A DNA stretch of 64,000 bases from Aotearoamyces nothofagi (lineage: Eukaryota > Ascomycota > Leotiomycetes > Leotiales > Tympanidaceae). The stretch is taken from the NCBI GenBank assembly GCA_015345905.1, contig JADDTR010000031.1:1-64000 (forward strand), given 5' to 3'. Position 1 is the stretch's first letter. Each line of letters starts with the position of its first letter. The notes beneath the pieces were generated by a model, which had not been told where the DNA came from, ran no database searches, and saw only the letters and a list, made by a program, of their open reading frames with translations. Positions 34,351 through 44,585 of this stretch are shown here, one piece after another. A program made the position numbers and the translations under genes.

Positions 34351-37300
34351 ATGGATCCATCCTCGGCGCCCCTTGCCGATTACTTCTGGATTGCTGGCAT
34401 AGACTCCCTTTCCTATGGCGAGCCCTTATCAGCTTCGGCCAATACTATCAGAGACAGATCTTCCAATGCTGCCTTAGCTTCACCTTCGTTGGAACATACC
34501 ATTGCAGAGGGGTCTGAAGACGAGTCAAACGAGCCCATACTGGGCACCACTCGGGCGACAGCTCGCCATTCACGCACGAACTCATGGAATCGTCTGTCAA
34601 GACTCTCCAACGATGCTCGCAACTCTATCCAATCGCTCGACGCTCTTGAGCCCACCAAAAGCAACCGAAGCAGTGTCACAATCCGTGCAGTACCCAGCGG
34701 CAATGGCATCAATGAGGATAATACCGGAAGAGAGAGCTTAACCGACTTCGACTTCGACCGCGCGTTGCTGAAGTTTGCGGGCGAGCGCGAGGCTTTTCTA
34801 GACGATTTGAGCTTCAGCGCAGGTGCTGTACAACATCATAGACCACCAATGACGAGCAGGGTGGGGAGATTAAAGCAGGAGGAGCCTGAACCGAATGGCA
34901 GAAAATCGCCATTTCAGAAAGTGGGCGGCAGCATTAGGAGGAAGATCAGCTTCAGGGACTTGAATAGTATGAGAAGGCAACCCACCATGTCAAGATCTGG
35001 TAAGTCTGAAATTTCCATTTGCAACGTTTTCTACTCTGCGCCATGCACTGCTGCTGGCTTTTACAATCTAAGGTTGTCCTAGGCGGCCTGCCCTCCTTAG
35101 TGACTCGGTATTATATCGAAATAAATAAAAAATAGAGAGTACATGATGCCGCAAGAGTGTATCTCCCGGCAGAACCCCAGTTCTACAATACAGCGAATCA
35201 TACGACTGGGGAGCTTAGCATCCCCCTTGAGATATTCAACATCTCGTTTATTATAACATGCCGTTTGTATTCTGACCATCATCCTTATAGCTTCTGTTCG
35301 AACCTCAAGACGTCTGAGCAATTACAACTCAGTTATACCTCCTCCTGAACCCCTAAATGCCGATCCTAATATGCATCCTCTAAGGAGACGATTCGAGCCC
35401 GTCCTCCTAGACAGATACCCACCGAAACATGACACGGAAGAAGTAAAGCGAAGAGGAAGATTTCCGGATTATGTCCCAATGTTCGCATTTCCTAACGATA
35501 TCAACATTGTCTCGGCCGATGAGCGCCCACGTTCTACGTGGCATGGGTTCGCGATGACAGGAGATGACAACTCGAAAATATACGGCATCACGGTCATTGT
35601 GTGGATGCCTTTGAATGAGGATGCAGCCGCAAATGTCGAGACACGATGTGAAGAATGGCGCCAAAGTCATATGACAAACGAGGAGAGGGAACTTGCTGCA
35701 AGCCTAGGCGAGAGACTTGCTTTAGAACGAGCCTCGCTCTCTCAATTACTAGCCAAGCTCCCAGCGGCTACCTCAGGATCAGCAGCGAGAGAAGCATTGG
35801 AAGAACAAATTAGCGCCGTTGAAGAGAAAATTGGACTAATGACAGATATGCTACGGCCTGTGAGACATGGTGCTGCTGCAAAGATCGAAGGCCTCACAGA
35901 TGGAGAAACTGGTCTTTGGATACCGAGAGCTTATGGAATTCTAGGTCGGGATGCCAGCCTCACCAGTTTTTGGAAGGAGTGGTTGCGAGCAATCGTTGTA
36001 CCAATGACTGATGGTGGGGTTCTTCGAGTGCCACCTAGTTCTCCAAAAGTCGGCCGATGGCAACCCTTGGAACGCTATGTTGTGAACCTTTGCACCGAAG
36101 CGCTCTCTCCGCTCAGCTCGAAAACCCAAGTCGAACTAGCAGTGAGAGAACTGCGGCTATTTGCTCGAAAGGAAGCCCTGAATGAGTTGCCCGACTCCAG
36201 GAACACGGATCTTTATGCCTTGTTCAGAGCTTTGACCATTCCAAACATCGTGGCTTTACTCGAATTTGCGCTATCAGAGTCAAGAATCATCTTCCTCTCC
36301 TCCCACACAGCGATGCTTCACCTCGCCAGTAAAGCACTGGTCAGTCTACTATATCCGTTGAAGTGGGCAAGTATTCTCATCCCAGTCCTTCCTGCCCGCC
36401 TTATCTCGGCACTTGAAGCACCTTGCCCGTATATTGTAGGCATTGAACGGAGATACGAAAACATAGAACTGCCCGAAGATGACTATGTTCTGGTTGACCT
36501 AGATCAGGACATGATCGAGTCCAGCGCTGCACCTAACGCGCTTCCACGACAACAGCGACGGAAACTGGTCTCCTTGCTCCAGTTAGCAGCCCCGCACCAT
36601 AACAGGTATGGCGTACCTATTGGTCCACCTCCTTATGCCATCGAGACATTTCCATACGATGCATTCTCCTCGGAGAACCCGGCTTTGTTCACACAAAATG
36701 CTGCTCCGAGCACGCTTGCTAAATACGTCAGTCAGAACTCCACGATGTTTGGGGAACCGGAATCAGTCGTCTCACCGCGACCATCTGTATTCAATGCTTT
36801 CCTTCAATCTAAGAATGATCACACGCGAGTGGAACGACCATCTACGAGCAAATCTACCAAAACCAGTCCTCCCACTTCTGTTTCGCCTAATTCTGCGCAC
36901 TTCCCACCCTTACCCCAAACGCCAATCTCACGCAATGACTCGGGGTTTGCTCTGGCAAGTACACTGAGAGAGAAGCGTTCTGGTCACTTTGATTCTATGT
37001 CTAGAAGGAGTTCGTCTTTCGGGATGGAACGCGCGCCTACCCTTAGGAGACCCAGTGTTCCTTTCGCGTCTCACTCTGCAAGTTATTCAACGTCTGCAGT
37101 GTCGATAGACAATAAATCAATGTATGGCTACGCACCTTCAACCTATGCCGCTTCGACTATCGCAGCGTCAACAATTATGCCCAGCATGCTTTTGCAGCCC
37201 GTTCGAAACACCGACACGACGATCTGGGTTGAAGGCCACTGTCTCCAGTGGCATCGCCACGATACGTCTTCCATCTGCTCCATTTGTGATGAGAAGGCCG

Positions 37301-38024
37301 ATAGCGACGGTATATATGGTTGCGTCGGTTGTACTGTTCATGCACACGGTCGCTGCTTAGGGCAAGTATCACTTGTCTGCCCATCCGCTTTCCATGCAGA
37401 TCGCGTACGTGCTGCATTTGTAAGGTGCTTTGCAAGCCTATTCTACACGTACAGAAAGTACTTGAAGACTCCAACAAAAGCTCAGAAGGCAAGTGGCCAG
37501 TTCTATAACTTTGACATGGATGGCTTCCTGCGAAGTTTGCCTAGTGAGCAATCCGAGTACGCCGCAATGCTTAGACAGACACAAGGTATGTCTCTACAAT
37601 CTCTCTATAACCACTAATTCCTTCAATTCTCTAACAATACACTTGTACAGCTTTCAATGAATTCGTCCATGAGCGAGAAACCAAACGACCAAATGACCCC
37701 ACCATCCGCCTATTTGACGAGATCATCCTTGCAAAGCGCAACCGTGGATTTAGCGCATCGTCCTTCTTTAGCAAATCCTTGACCTCTTTCCTAGATGATT
37801 CGAGTGACCATCTCTGGCGTTCAGCGGCTGTTCCCTGTCCATCAGGAAACTTCAAGGGGGAATACAAAAGTGTGATATGTCGAATTCCAGCGAAACTTGA
37901 TCCAGCTTTAATGCGAGAGCCGAGGGTTATCCAAGGGGTTCCGAGAATAGAGAAAGGTGCTGGACGGATGGGGAGGAAGGCGGTCCCAAGTTTACTTGGG
38001 CCACCAAGCCCAATAGGGAGGTAG
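34351..38024 (+). CDS. DENN-domain protein with C1-like zinc finger
   Basis: Three exons (34351-34999, 35291-37585, 37651-38024) give 1105 aa. The first intron is long for this genome (291 nt), and its join gives SRSG|ASVRTSRR. The start is the Met of MDPSSAPLADYFWIAG. After a Ser-rich region of about 200 residues comes uDENN (FPDYVPMFAFPNDINI), a coiled insert, and cDENN (SRIIFLSSHTAMLHLASKA, LLYPLKWASILIPVLP, PYIVGIERRYEN). A Ser/Thr/Pro-rich linker precedes a cysteine/histidine cluster resembling a C1 finger (HCLQWHRHDT, CSICDEKA, CVGCTVHAHGRC). The last exon holds a dDENN-like end (FNEFVHERETKR, LFDEIILAKRNR). DENN proteins are exchange factors for Rab GTPases in membrane traffic; the Rab partner here is unknown. 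Confidence 0.92.
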
Positions 38025-39491
38025 ATTATATGCTAAAAGCGAATACGGACGAAATGACAAAAGCACAGAGGGCAAATGTTTTATTTATGTACTTGTATAA
38101 CAATGGATATGGAGCGACGAAAAGTGCATTGATGGAGTGCCTTGGAGTTTATAGTTGTTGGACGAAGAGTGGTGATCTTACAGGAATCCAGCATAACACA
38201 TAGCGCAGGAGTTAATAATAGTGCCGAATTCAAGGAGCCATGGTGCTTCTACATGGCTATTGCTGAAAGTGATATCTGTGTAATGGTGGCGAGTTGACAT
38301 ATGGGCCAACATCGTAGCTCTCGATTTGTCTCGGGGCATTCACGATAGACAATATGATTAGGTCACCAAGCACTGTACAGTACAGTACAGTACCTGAACT
38401 CCTCGCTTCCAGGCAGTCGGGGTCCCCAAAACATAGGTTTCTCGGCCTCGTAAATATTCAGATCGGCAAAGATCTCTGAGGCCTTCCAGGCCGCCCTACC
38501 TGTCCGTCCCGAGGTGCTCGAAATGGCAAGCGACCGGGCTTCGGCGGCCCTCGAACGAGCTTCGCTTGCGGTTCCTGGGCGGCCTCGGGTCCCTGCTAGG
38601 GCTCCGGCTCGACGGCCGAAGAGGCTCGGATCCGGGGCTCTAGGACTCCAAAACCTTTATTGATTCGGACCTTTCGGTGGCCTGGCATGGCGGAATTCTC
38701 GATCATCTAAAAGCTTCCCATCCTGCCTCGAGAGCTCCGAACGGGGCCCGGAGGCGCCGTGAGTGCAGTCCAGACAGCCGAGCCCGCTCCCGAACCAGAC
38801 AGTCTGGGGGCAGACAGCCTGGGGGCAGACCGTCTGGGGAGGCCTCCGCACACCTCGAAACGAGTAACTGGATTGGCCGCGGGTTGGGACTGCTGCGCGC
38901 CTTTTCCAGGCTTCCGCGCGGCCCCAGTGACGAGCTTCCAGGAGCCCAAATAGCCTAAAGTTTTGCCGCTTATCGGATGGAACACCCTAGGCTTTCTAGG
39001 ATTTGTTCCTTCCAGGCCCCCCCCCCCAAGGAGCCGGAATTCTCTTCTCTCGGAACGCCCGGCGTTGGAATGATCGCGGATTCTGGATTCTGTAGACTGG
39101 ACGTGCGAGTTGCTTTGGCATTTTGGATCTGGTAGGCATCTCGGGGAGCTTGGTGGTCGGATTGGATTTTGCTATCTATTGGTGAAGGCTAATCTGATAA
39201 GAAAGGCTTCTTGTTTGTTACCTGTGCCTCCGTGACGTTCAGCGAGAGTGAACTCAGCCCGCGACACCCGAAATTATTACCCAGACTAGAAAGGGTCTTT
39301 AGTTCTTTGCTGAATCACATGGATCTCAATTGGAGCATGCATGCATGCAAAGTCTAGCATGTTTTGGCATTTACTGATATGCATACAAATGCTATTCAGA
39401 ATCGATTCCGTCCGCCTCTCATATGTCCTACATAGCACATGTGCAAGCATAATGTAACGCCAACTCCATATCCTACACCAATCTAGGAAAT
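38025..39491. other. Gene-free stretch with GC-rich island
   Basis: No gene is supported. A TACAG run lies at 38372-38393. Positions 38400-39060 are markedly GC-rich, with repeated CAGACAGCCTGGGGG- and CCGTCTGGGG-like words near 38800-38845 and a run of C at about 39019-39029. The later part is AT-leaning. The GC-rich island may be a decayed element, but no coding remnant was recognised. Confidence 0.5.
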
Positions 39492-40517
39492 CTATCCAGG
39501 AGGCAGGGAGCTAGCGTCCACAACCTCGTCTAACTCTTTGAGGATTGTCTCCTCGTTCGGGCCCAAAAGTGGGGATCGAGGAAGAGCCATCAGACCGGTG
39601 CGTGCTGATTCCAGGATACCAAAGGGTGCGATGAGCTTCATGAAGGAGTCGATGCGGGAGGGTTTTGCTGATCTAGATATCAATTCTGTTAGCACGCCCC
39701 TGTGGATTGCCAGGACAGTGCGGACTTACACTTCAACAATACAGCTACTGGTGCTGATATCCAATACCTTTCCCCCGAATTGATGCGTGAAATATGTAAT
39801 TGACTTTAGATGCTCGTGCTTGTGCCTCAACGCTTCACTGGTAGCCAGCTTGCTTGGGTGGAAGTCTGGGGCTTCGTAGCTTCGCCCTTCCTCCACATCA
39901 TGCTCCTCGCCACCACGCTCCTCGCCATCTTCTTCCGTAATTTCTCTGTGATGAGCAAGTAATTCCTCAAAGTACTCCGGTCCGAGGATGTTGATCTTCG
40001 CAAGGAGTAGTTCGCGCTGCACAAGTGCCGCAGGTGTATAATCAAGGACAGCCCATACCGGGACGAGATCCTCAAGCTGACGTCTCGCTTGCTCAACAAC
40101 TCCGTCTTGGCCGGACAGCACAATTGTCATACGCGACAGGTCTTCGACTTCGGTGGAACAGACTACCAGAGAGTCAATGTTGAATCCCCTGGCTGCTAAG
40201 ATTCCAGAGACACGAGAGAGAACTCCTGGCTCGTTTTGTACGAGGCAATTGAGGATGTGTCGTTTGGGCGGTACGACGGAGGGTGAGGGAGTTTCGTAAA
40301 GGATGTTCGAGACAGCTGCCTGCGCAGACCATGATGGGGGAGAGTCGTTGATCGGCAGAGGGGAGATTCGTCGGTGCAAGGCCTTGTATACCAGTGCTGA
40401 GGTGGATGAAGAATGGCTCTGGTTGCGTATCGAGCACCGAGACAGAATCTGGGGAGCCGAGGAACTTCGTGAGACTGCCCTTGTTGGGAGCGAGAAAATG
40501 GCGTGTCGAACAGTCAT
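39492..40517 (-). CDS. ILV6: Acetolactate synthase regulatory (small) subunit
   Basis: Two exons; the intron lies near 39672-39728 and the join reads CIVEV|SAKPSRIDSF. The start chosen is the Met of MTVRHAIFSLPTRAVS (40517), which begins a typical mitochondrial presequence rich in Arg and Ser. An ACT domain follows: RHILNCLVQNEPGVLSRVSG, GFNIDSLVVCSTEV and LSRMTIVLSGQ, where the ligand-binding loop sits. The second, family-specific part includes VWAVLDYTPAALVQRELLLAK and FGILESARTGLMALPRSP. A charged insert (EEDGEERGGEEHDVEEG) lies in the middle, as in other ascomycetes. The protein binds valine and imposes feedback on the catalytic subunit in mitochondrial branched-chain amino acid synthesis. 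It is divergent to the KH gene. Confidence 0.95.
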
Positions 40518-40897
40518 TTTGACAAGTGAAGAAAGTAGAATGCCTCCAGACAGGCCTCTAATTACTCTCGACTTCTTCCTCAATGAAGTGATTGATTGTG
40601 AGTCACTCTGCACTCCTTGATTACCCACGGGGTTGTAAAGAAATTATGCCCGAAGCTCGCTAGAGAAGTCTATAGGCAGTGTGGGGAAAACCAAGCGAAA
40701 AAGAGCCTCGTTGAATGGGAAGTGCGGCTGCGACCTCGCGACATTTTCTATTCAGGCGGCTGTTTAACACTGCAGCAGACCCGCCCCATCCTAGCCACGA
40801 ACATTTTTCTTATTCCTGAAGCTAGTTACATCTCAATTCAGGCGGCGCCATTCACCAGCGACATCTGCGCACCTAGTATTTTCCTAGAAACTGCCAG
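40518..40897. promoter_or_regulatory. Shared upstream region of ILV6 and the KH-domain gene
   Basis: About 380 bp between two divergent starts. No gene is seen. TGAGTCACTC near 40600 is a strong match to the TGACTC-type site of the general amino acid control factor (Gcn4/CpcA), lying about 85 bp before the ILV6 start. Branched-chain amino acid genes are classic targets; direct proof is lacking. Confidence 0.6.
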
Positions 40898-42941
40898 ATG
40901 GACGACACCGAGCGAAGAACCGTGAAGCGCTCACGTTTTGATCAGACTGAGCCTGAGCCAAAGCGTGCCTCTAGATTCGATCGCCGGTCAAGATCGCCTC
41001 CTCCCGCGAGATCTTCTGAGACACGCCGTAGCAGAAGTCCCATCAGCAGAGCTTCAGGTAGCCCAGCCGTGGAATCGGCGAAGAAGCCCGCTCTTGACCC
41101 TGCCGCAGCAGCAGGTAAGTCGTTCCTGGATCGCAAAGCCGCATCATATTAGGATTTAGCTCACAAATGTAGCTGCTGCCGCCGCCCGAATCAACGCATC
41201 GATCCAAGCAAAGAAGGGTATCCAACATGTTGATGTGCCACCTATTCGATCGACCCTCAGTCCCAGTGGTGGAAAGTCCGCGTCTCCAGCCGCAGGTAAT
41301 AGCACAGGGACTGTTAACGGGGAGATGTATATCGCAGATGGAGATTACATTAGGGATATTGAAGTCAACGACCTCCGAAACCGATATACGCTGACCAAAG
41401 GCTCAACTCAGAAGATGGTAAATACTCCTTGTGTTATTATCCACTGATACTCTCAGAAGTTCACTGGGTCACCCCGACCGTCTCATATATCCCTAAACCC
41501 TCCTGCCTATAACTAAATACCTTGTGTGGGGACGATCAAGCTTACTCAAGCGCGGTAGCACTCACTACATAAACCTCAATGGCATCTGCTGACTCCCGCT
41601 GCGTGACATCTAGATTAAGGAAGAAACCGGCGCTGGTACGCTATACCTAATAACCTACGCTTTGAATTGATATTGATATTGACTTTTGAAGATGTCACAA
41701 CGCGAGGAGAATACTATCCAGATAAAAGCATGGCCACGGCAGCGGTAAGTCGTCGGCTCCCTGACGAGATAGCGTCACTGATTATCCTAGAACCCGCCTC
41801 TATACCTTCACGTTACGAGCACTTCAAAGAGTGGTCTTGAGCTAGCAGTACAGAAGATTGAGGAACTCATGAAACAGGAACTACCAAATCTAGTCGACGA
41901 ACGCCGCTTCAGAAGAAGAGAGCCGGAGCAGGTTGAAAGAGATGAGTTCGGTCGAGTACGTGGAATTGCTGGCTTTGAGAGATAATACTGACAGGCTCCA
42001 GCGCAAATGGCCAGAAGAGAAGATTCCGATCACCTTTGAACCAATCCAAGGTTTCAACCTCCGTGCTCAAGTTGTTGGGCATGGTGGTGCGTATGTGAAG
42101 CATATTCAACAAGAGACTAGGTGCCGTGTGCAGATCAAAGGCCGTGGTTCTGGTTTCATGGAGCATGGTACTGGCCAAGAGAGTGATGAGGATATGTATC
42201 TACATGTAGCGTAAGTGTGGCATCCTTGCTAGTTTTCATGGCTAACTCGATCCAGCGGTCCTGATCCAAAGGAGGTCCAACACGCCAAGGAGCTCTGCGA
42301 AGACTTGCTTGCAAATGTTAGACAGCAATATGAGGATTTCAAAGCTCGACCACCGCAACAGCGTGGATACGGTGACAGAGGTCCAAGCACGGGATATGGC
42401 GGCCAGAGTGGATACGGTGATCGTCAAGGTCCAGACAGATCCAGCTCTTACGGCGGCGGCGGCGGCGGTGGCGGTGGCTATGGTGGTTACAACAACTCTT
42501 CAGCTCCTCACACTCCAGGAACCCCAAACCAGGCGGCACCTGGGGCGGCCAGTCCACCTCCTGGAGCAGATTACGCCGCTCAGTATGCCCAGTATTACGG
42601 AGGCCAAGACCCGTATGCAGCTTATGGCGGATACGCAGCGTGAGTACCTTCAGCTTCTTAGAACGACCAAGGCTAACATATCTGTAGATATGTGCAATAC
42701 TACCAGCAGTACTACGCTGCAGCCCAAGCAGCGCAACAGCAATCTCCTCCACCTGGAGCTCCTGGTTCTGCACCTCCTCCCCCTCCCAGTGAGGCCCCCC
42801 CACCACCTCCCGGAGGCTCTGCTCCACCACCACCAGGTGCTCCTCCGGGAGCTAGTGGATACAATTCCGTAAGTGTCCATTTTTCGGCGGCAGCTCCACA
42901 AACTGACAATGGAGTAGGTTCCACCTCCCCCTGGCATGTGA
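40898..42941 (+). CDS. KH-domain RNA-binding protein (KHDC4/BLOM7-like)
   Basis: Nine exons (40898-41114, 41173-41417, 41614-41635, 41692-41744, 41791-41955, 42002-42210, 42256-42639, 42688-42868, 42918-42941) join in frame to 499 aa. The third exon is only 22 nt and encodes IKEETGA; without it the first KH fold would be lost. An RS-like N-terminus (RFDRRSRSPPPARSS) precedes ARINASIQAKKG. The first KH region reads GDYIRDIEVNDLRNRYTLTKG, and the second contains FNLRAQVVGHGGAYVKHI then RCRVQIKGRGSGF. The C-terminus is Gly/Tyr- and Pro-rich (YGGYNN, PPPPPSEAPPPPPGG). Layout matches KHDC4, a pre-mRNA splicing factor working in splice-site choice. It should be nuclear. Confidence 0.9.
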
Positions 42942-43202
42942 TCCGTTTCAAAGGCAAAAAGTCCGTTCTGGTAAACTTTTGCACAATGCGTCATTTTCTG
43001 CGATTATAAGGCTATTTGCGTTTTCGCGGATCAAAAGTTGCTAGATATTGGCGAGACTAGGTGTATGTATAGTAGTACTGATGTGAAGATCTACATAAAT
43101 CAAATGATTACCTTTCATGTCCAATTCAAAATGACTCAATACTGTTTCGAGAGTCTTAAGGAGCATTCGCCGCTCATGTGCCCATACCTCGGCACTCACT
43201 CG

Positions 43203-44006
43203 TCAACTTCCCAGCTGGTTAATAGTTGAATTTTCCAAGATTTGATGTTCGTTTCCATTCAGTGCTACATCCACCATGACTCCAGCCAGCACGTCCACTC
43301 TCACCGAGGGGGCCAATCCCACTATCAAGCTCTTTAAAGTCGTCTCTTTCGAGAGCACCATCCCAGGCCGCATGATAAAGGTTTCAACGGAGTCTCGATG
43401 CTCCCTGGCGTGCTCCAAGAGTTCGTTTTCCACTTGCCCCTATCGGTACCAGTCAGTATATTCATCTACGATAACTTTATATATCATCGTCATCAGAACA
43501 TACCCGGATCCTCCGGTAGTCCTGCATGAACCACAGCGCCTTTGTCTGGTCCCTCTCCGCCGCCGCGCCACTACAGTAAACGAAACGGAACTTCTTCTTC
43601 CCGCTGCTCTTCTCCAGAGCGAAATGCCGACTGAACGCCTCGACAGCAGCAATTGTATAGCCAACACTGACTCTCTGCGCCGTATCATTGTCCGGTATCC
43701 GCGCCTTACCTAAGGCCCTGTAGCGCCGTCAGCCAACCCGCCAGGTATCAAGCGCAGGGAAGCAATGCTACAGAGACAGTACCATATGCACGCCTCGGCG
43801 CCCTCGATGTCCTGCAGTACAGGTTCCGGATAGGACAGGAAGTCATCCACGATTGCGACTTTGAGCTTCGTATTGTGCGCGACTACGGAGGCTGGCAGAG
43901 CACGGCGCGAGAGCGCGATGATAGATGTGATGGATGGGTTCTGCAGGCATTGATCTAGGACTTCGCGACCGATAAAACCGGTCGAGCCTGTCAAGATGAC
44001 TTTCAT
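43203..44006 (-). CDS. NAD(P)-binding epimerase-like protein
   Basis: About three exons on the minus strand. The start MKVILTGSTGFIGREVLDQC (44006) is a Rossmann nucleotide-binding loop of the GxxGxxG type found in atypical short-chain dehydrogenases. Then come SIIALSRRALP and ACIWY before an intron (43680-43770) whose exact borders are uncertain. The second exon has SVGYTIAAVEAF (Tyr in the position of the active-site Tyr-x3-Lys region, without a clear Lys) and FRFVYCSGAAAERDQ. The last reads ENELLEHAREHRDSVETFIMRPGMVLS. The family holds NAD-dependent epimerase and YbjT-like reductases, many uncharacterised. Length of about 240 aa is normal. Reaction unknown. Confidence 0.78.
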
Positions 44007-44585
44007 TTTTTAGGGGGCTTGTCTTCCTCGATTCGATACTCAGGTTACGGTGCTTGTAGAGCACATAGTAGAACGCCTCTTCCTCCTTTCTCTTTTTGGG
44101 GGAGATGCAATGGATGGCTTTTTATCAACTGCGCTGCTGGATGTGCGATGCGGAGTTTATACTGTAGTTGCGCGCGAGTCGGGGCAGAAAGCACTGCTTA
44201 AATCCGTATCCCTCGATCGGATCGACAGAGATGGGATTTAGTGTTCGCTGAAAACTTACTTACCGCGCCTACTGTCGTTACAGGGGAGTTTTCGGTGTCC
44301 GAAGATGCGTTGGGACACGGCGAAGAGGGTGCAGTGCTCCATATGTCTTACTTTGCTCTGTCTGAGTCGGAATCCGTGCAATGACAAGATATGTAGGCGA
44401 GTACCGATCGATGTCTATGGCTTTATTGTATTTCATGGCATCCTCCGACGTGATATATGATCGAGGCTCATGATACTCTAGATAATATCTTCATTCACAT
44501 ATCCTATGCCTCATAAACGCTCCCCACCCACATCATAATCGCTCTACGTCGTCCCAAATCAACCTTCTCCCCTCTTTAAACGCCT
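44007..44585. other. Gene-free upstream region
   Basis: Between the epimerase-like start and the end of the AFG1-type gene. Short frames on both strands, with no family match and no obvious repeat. Confidence 0.55.
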
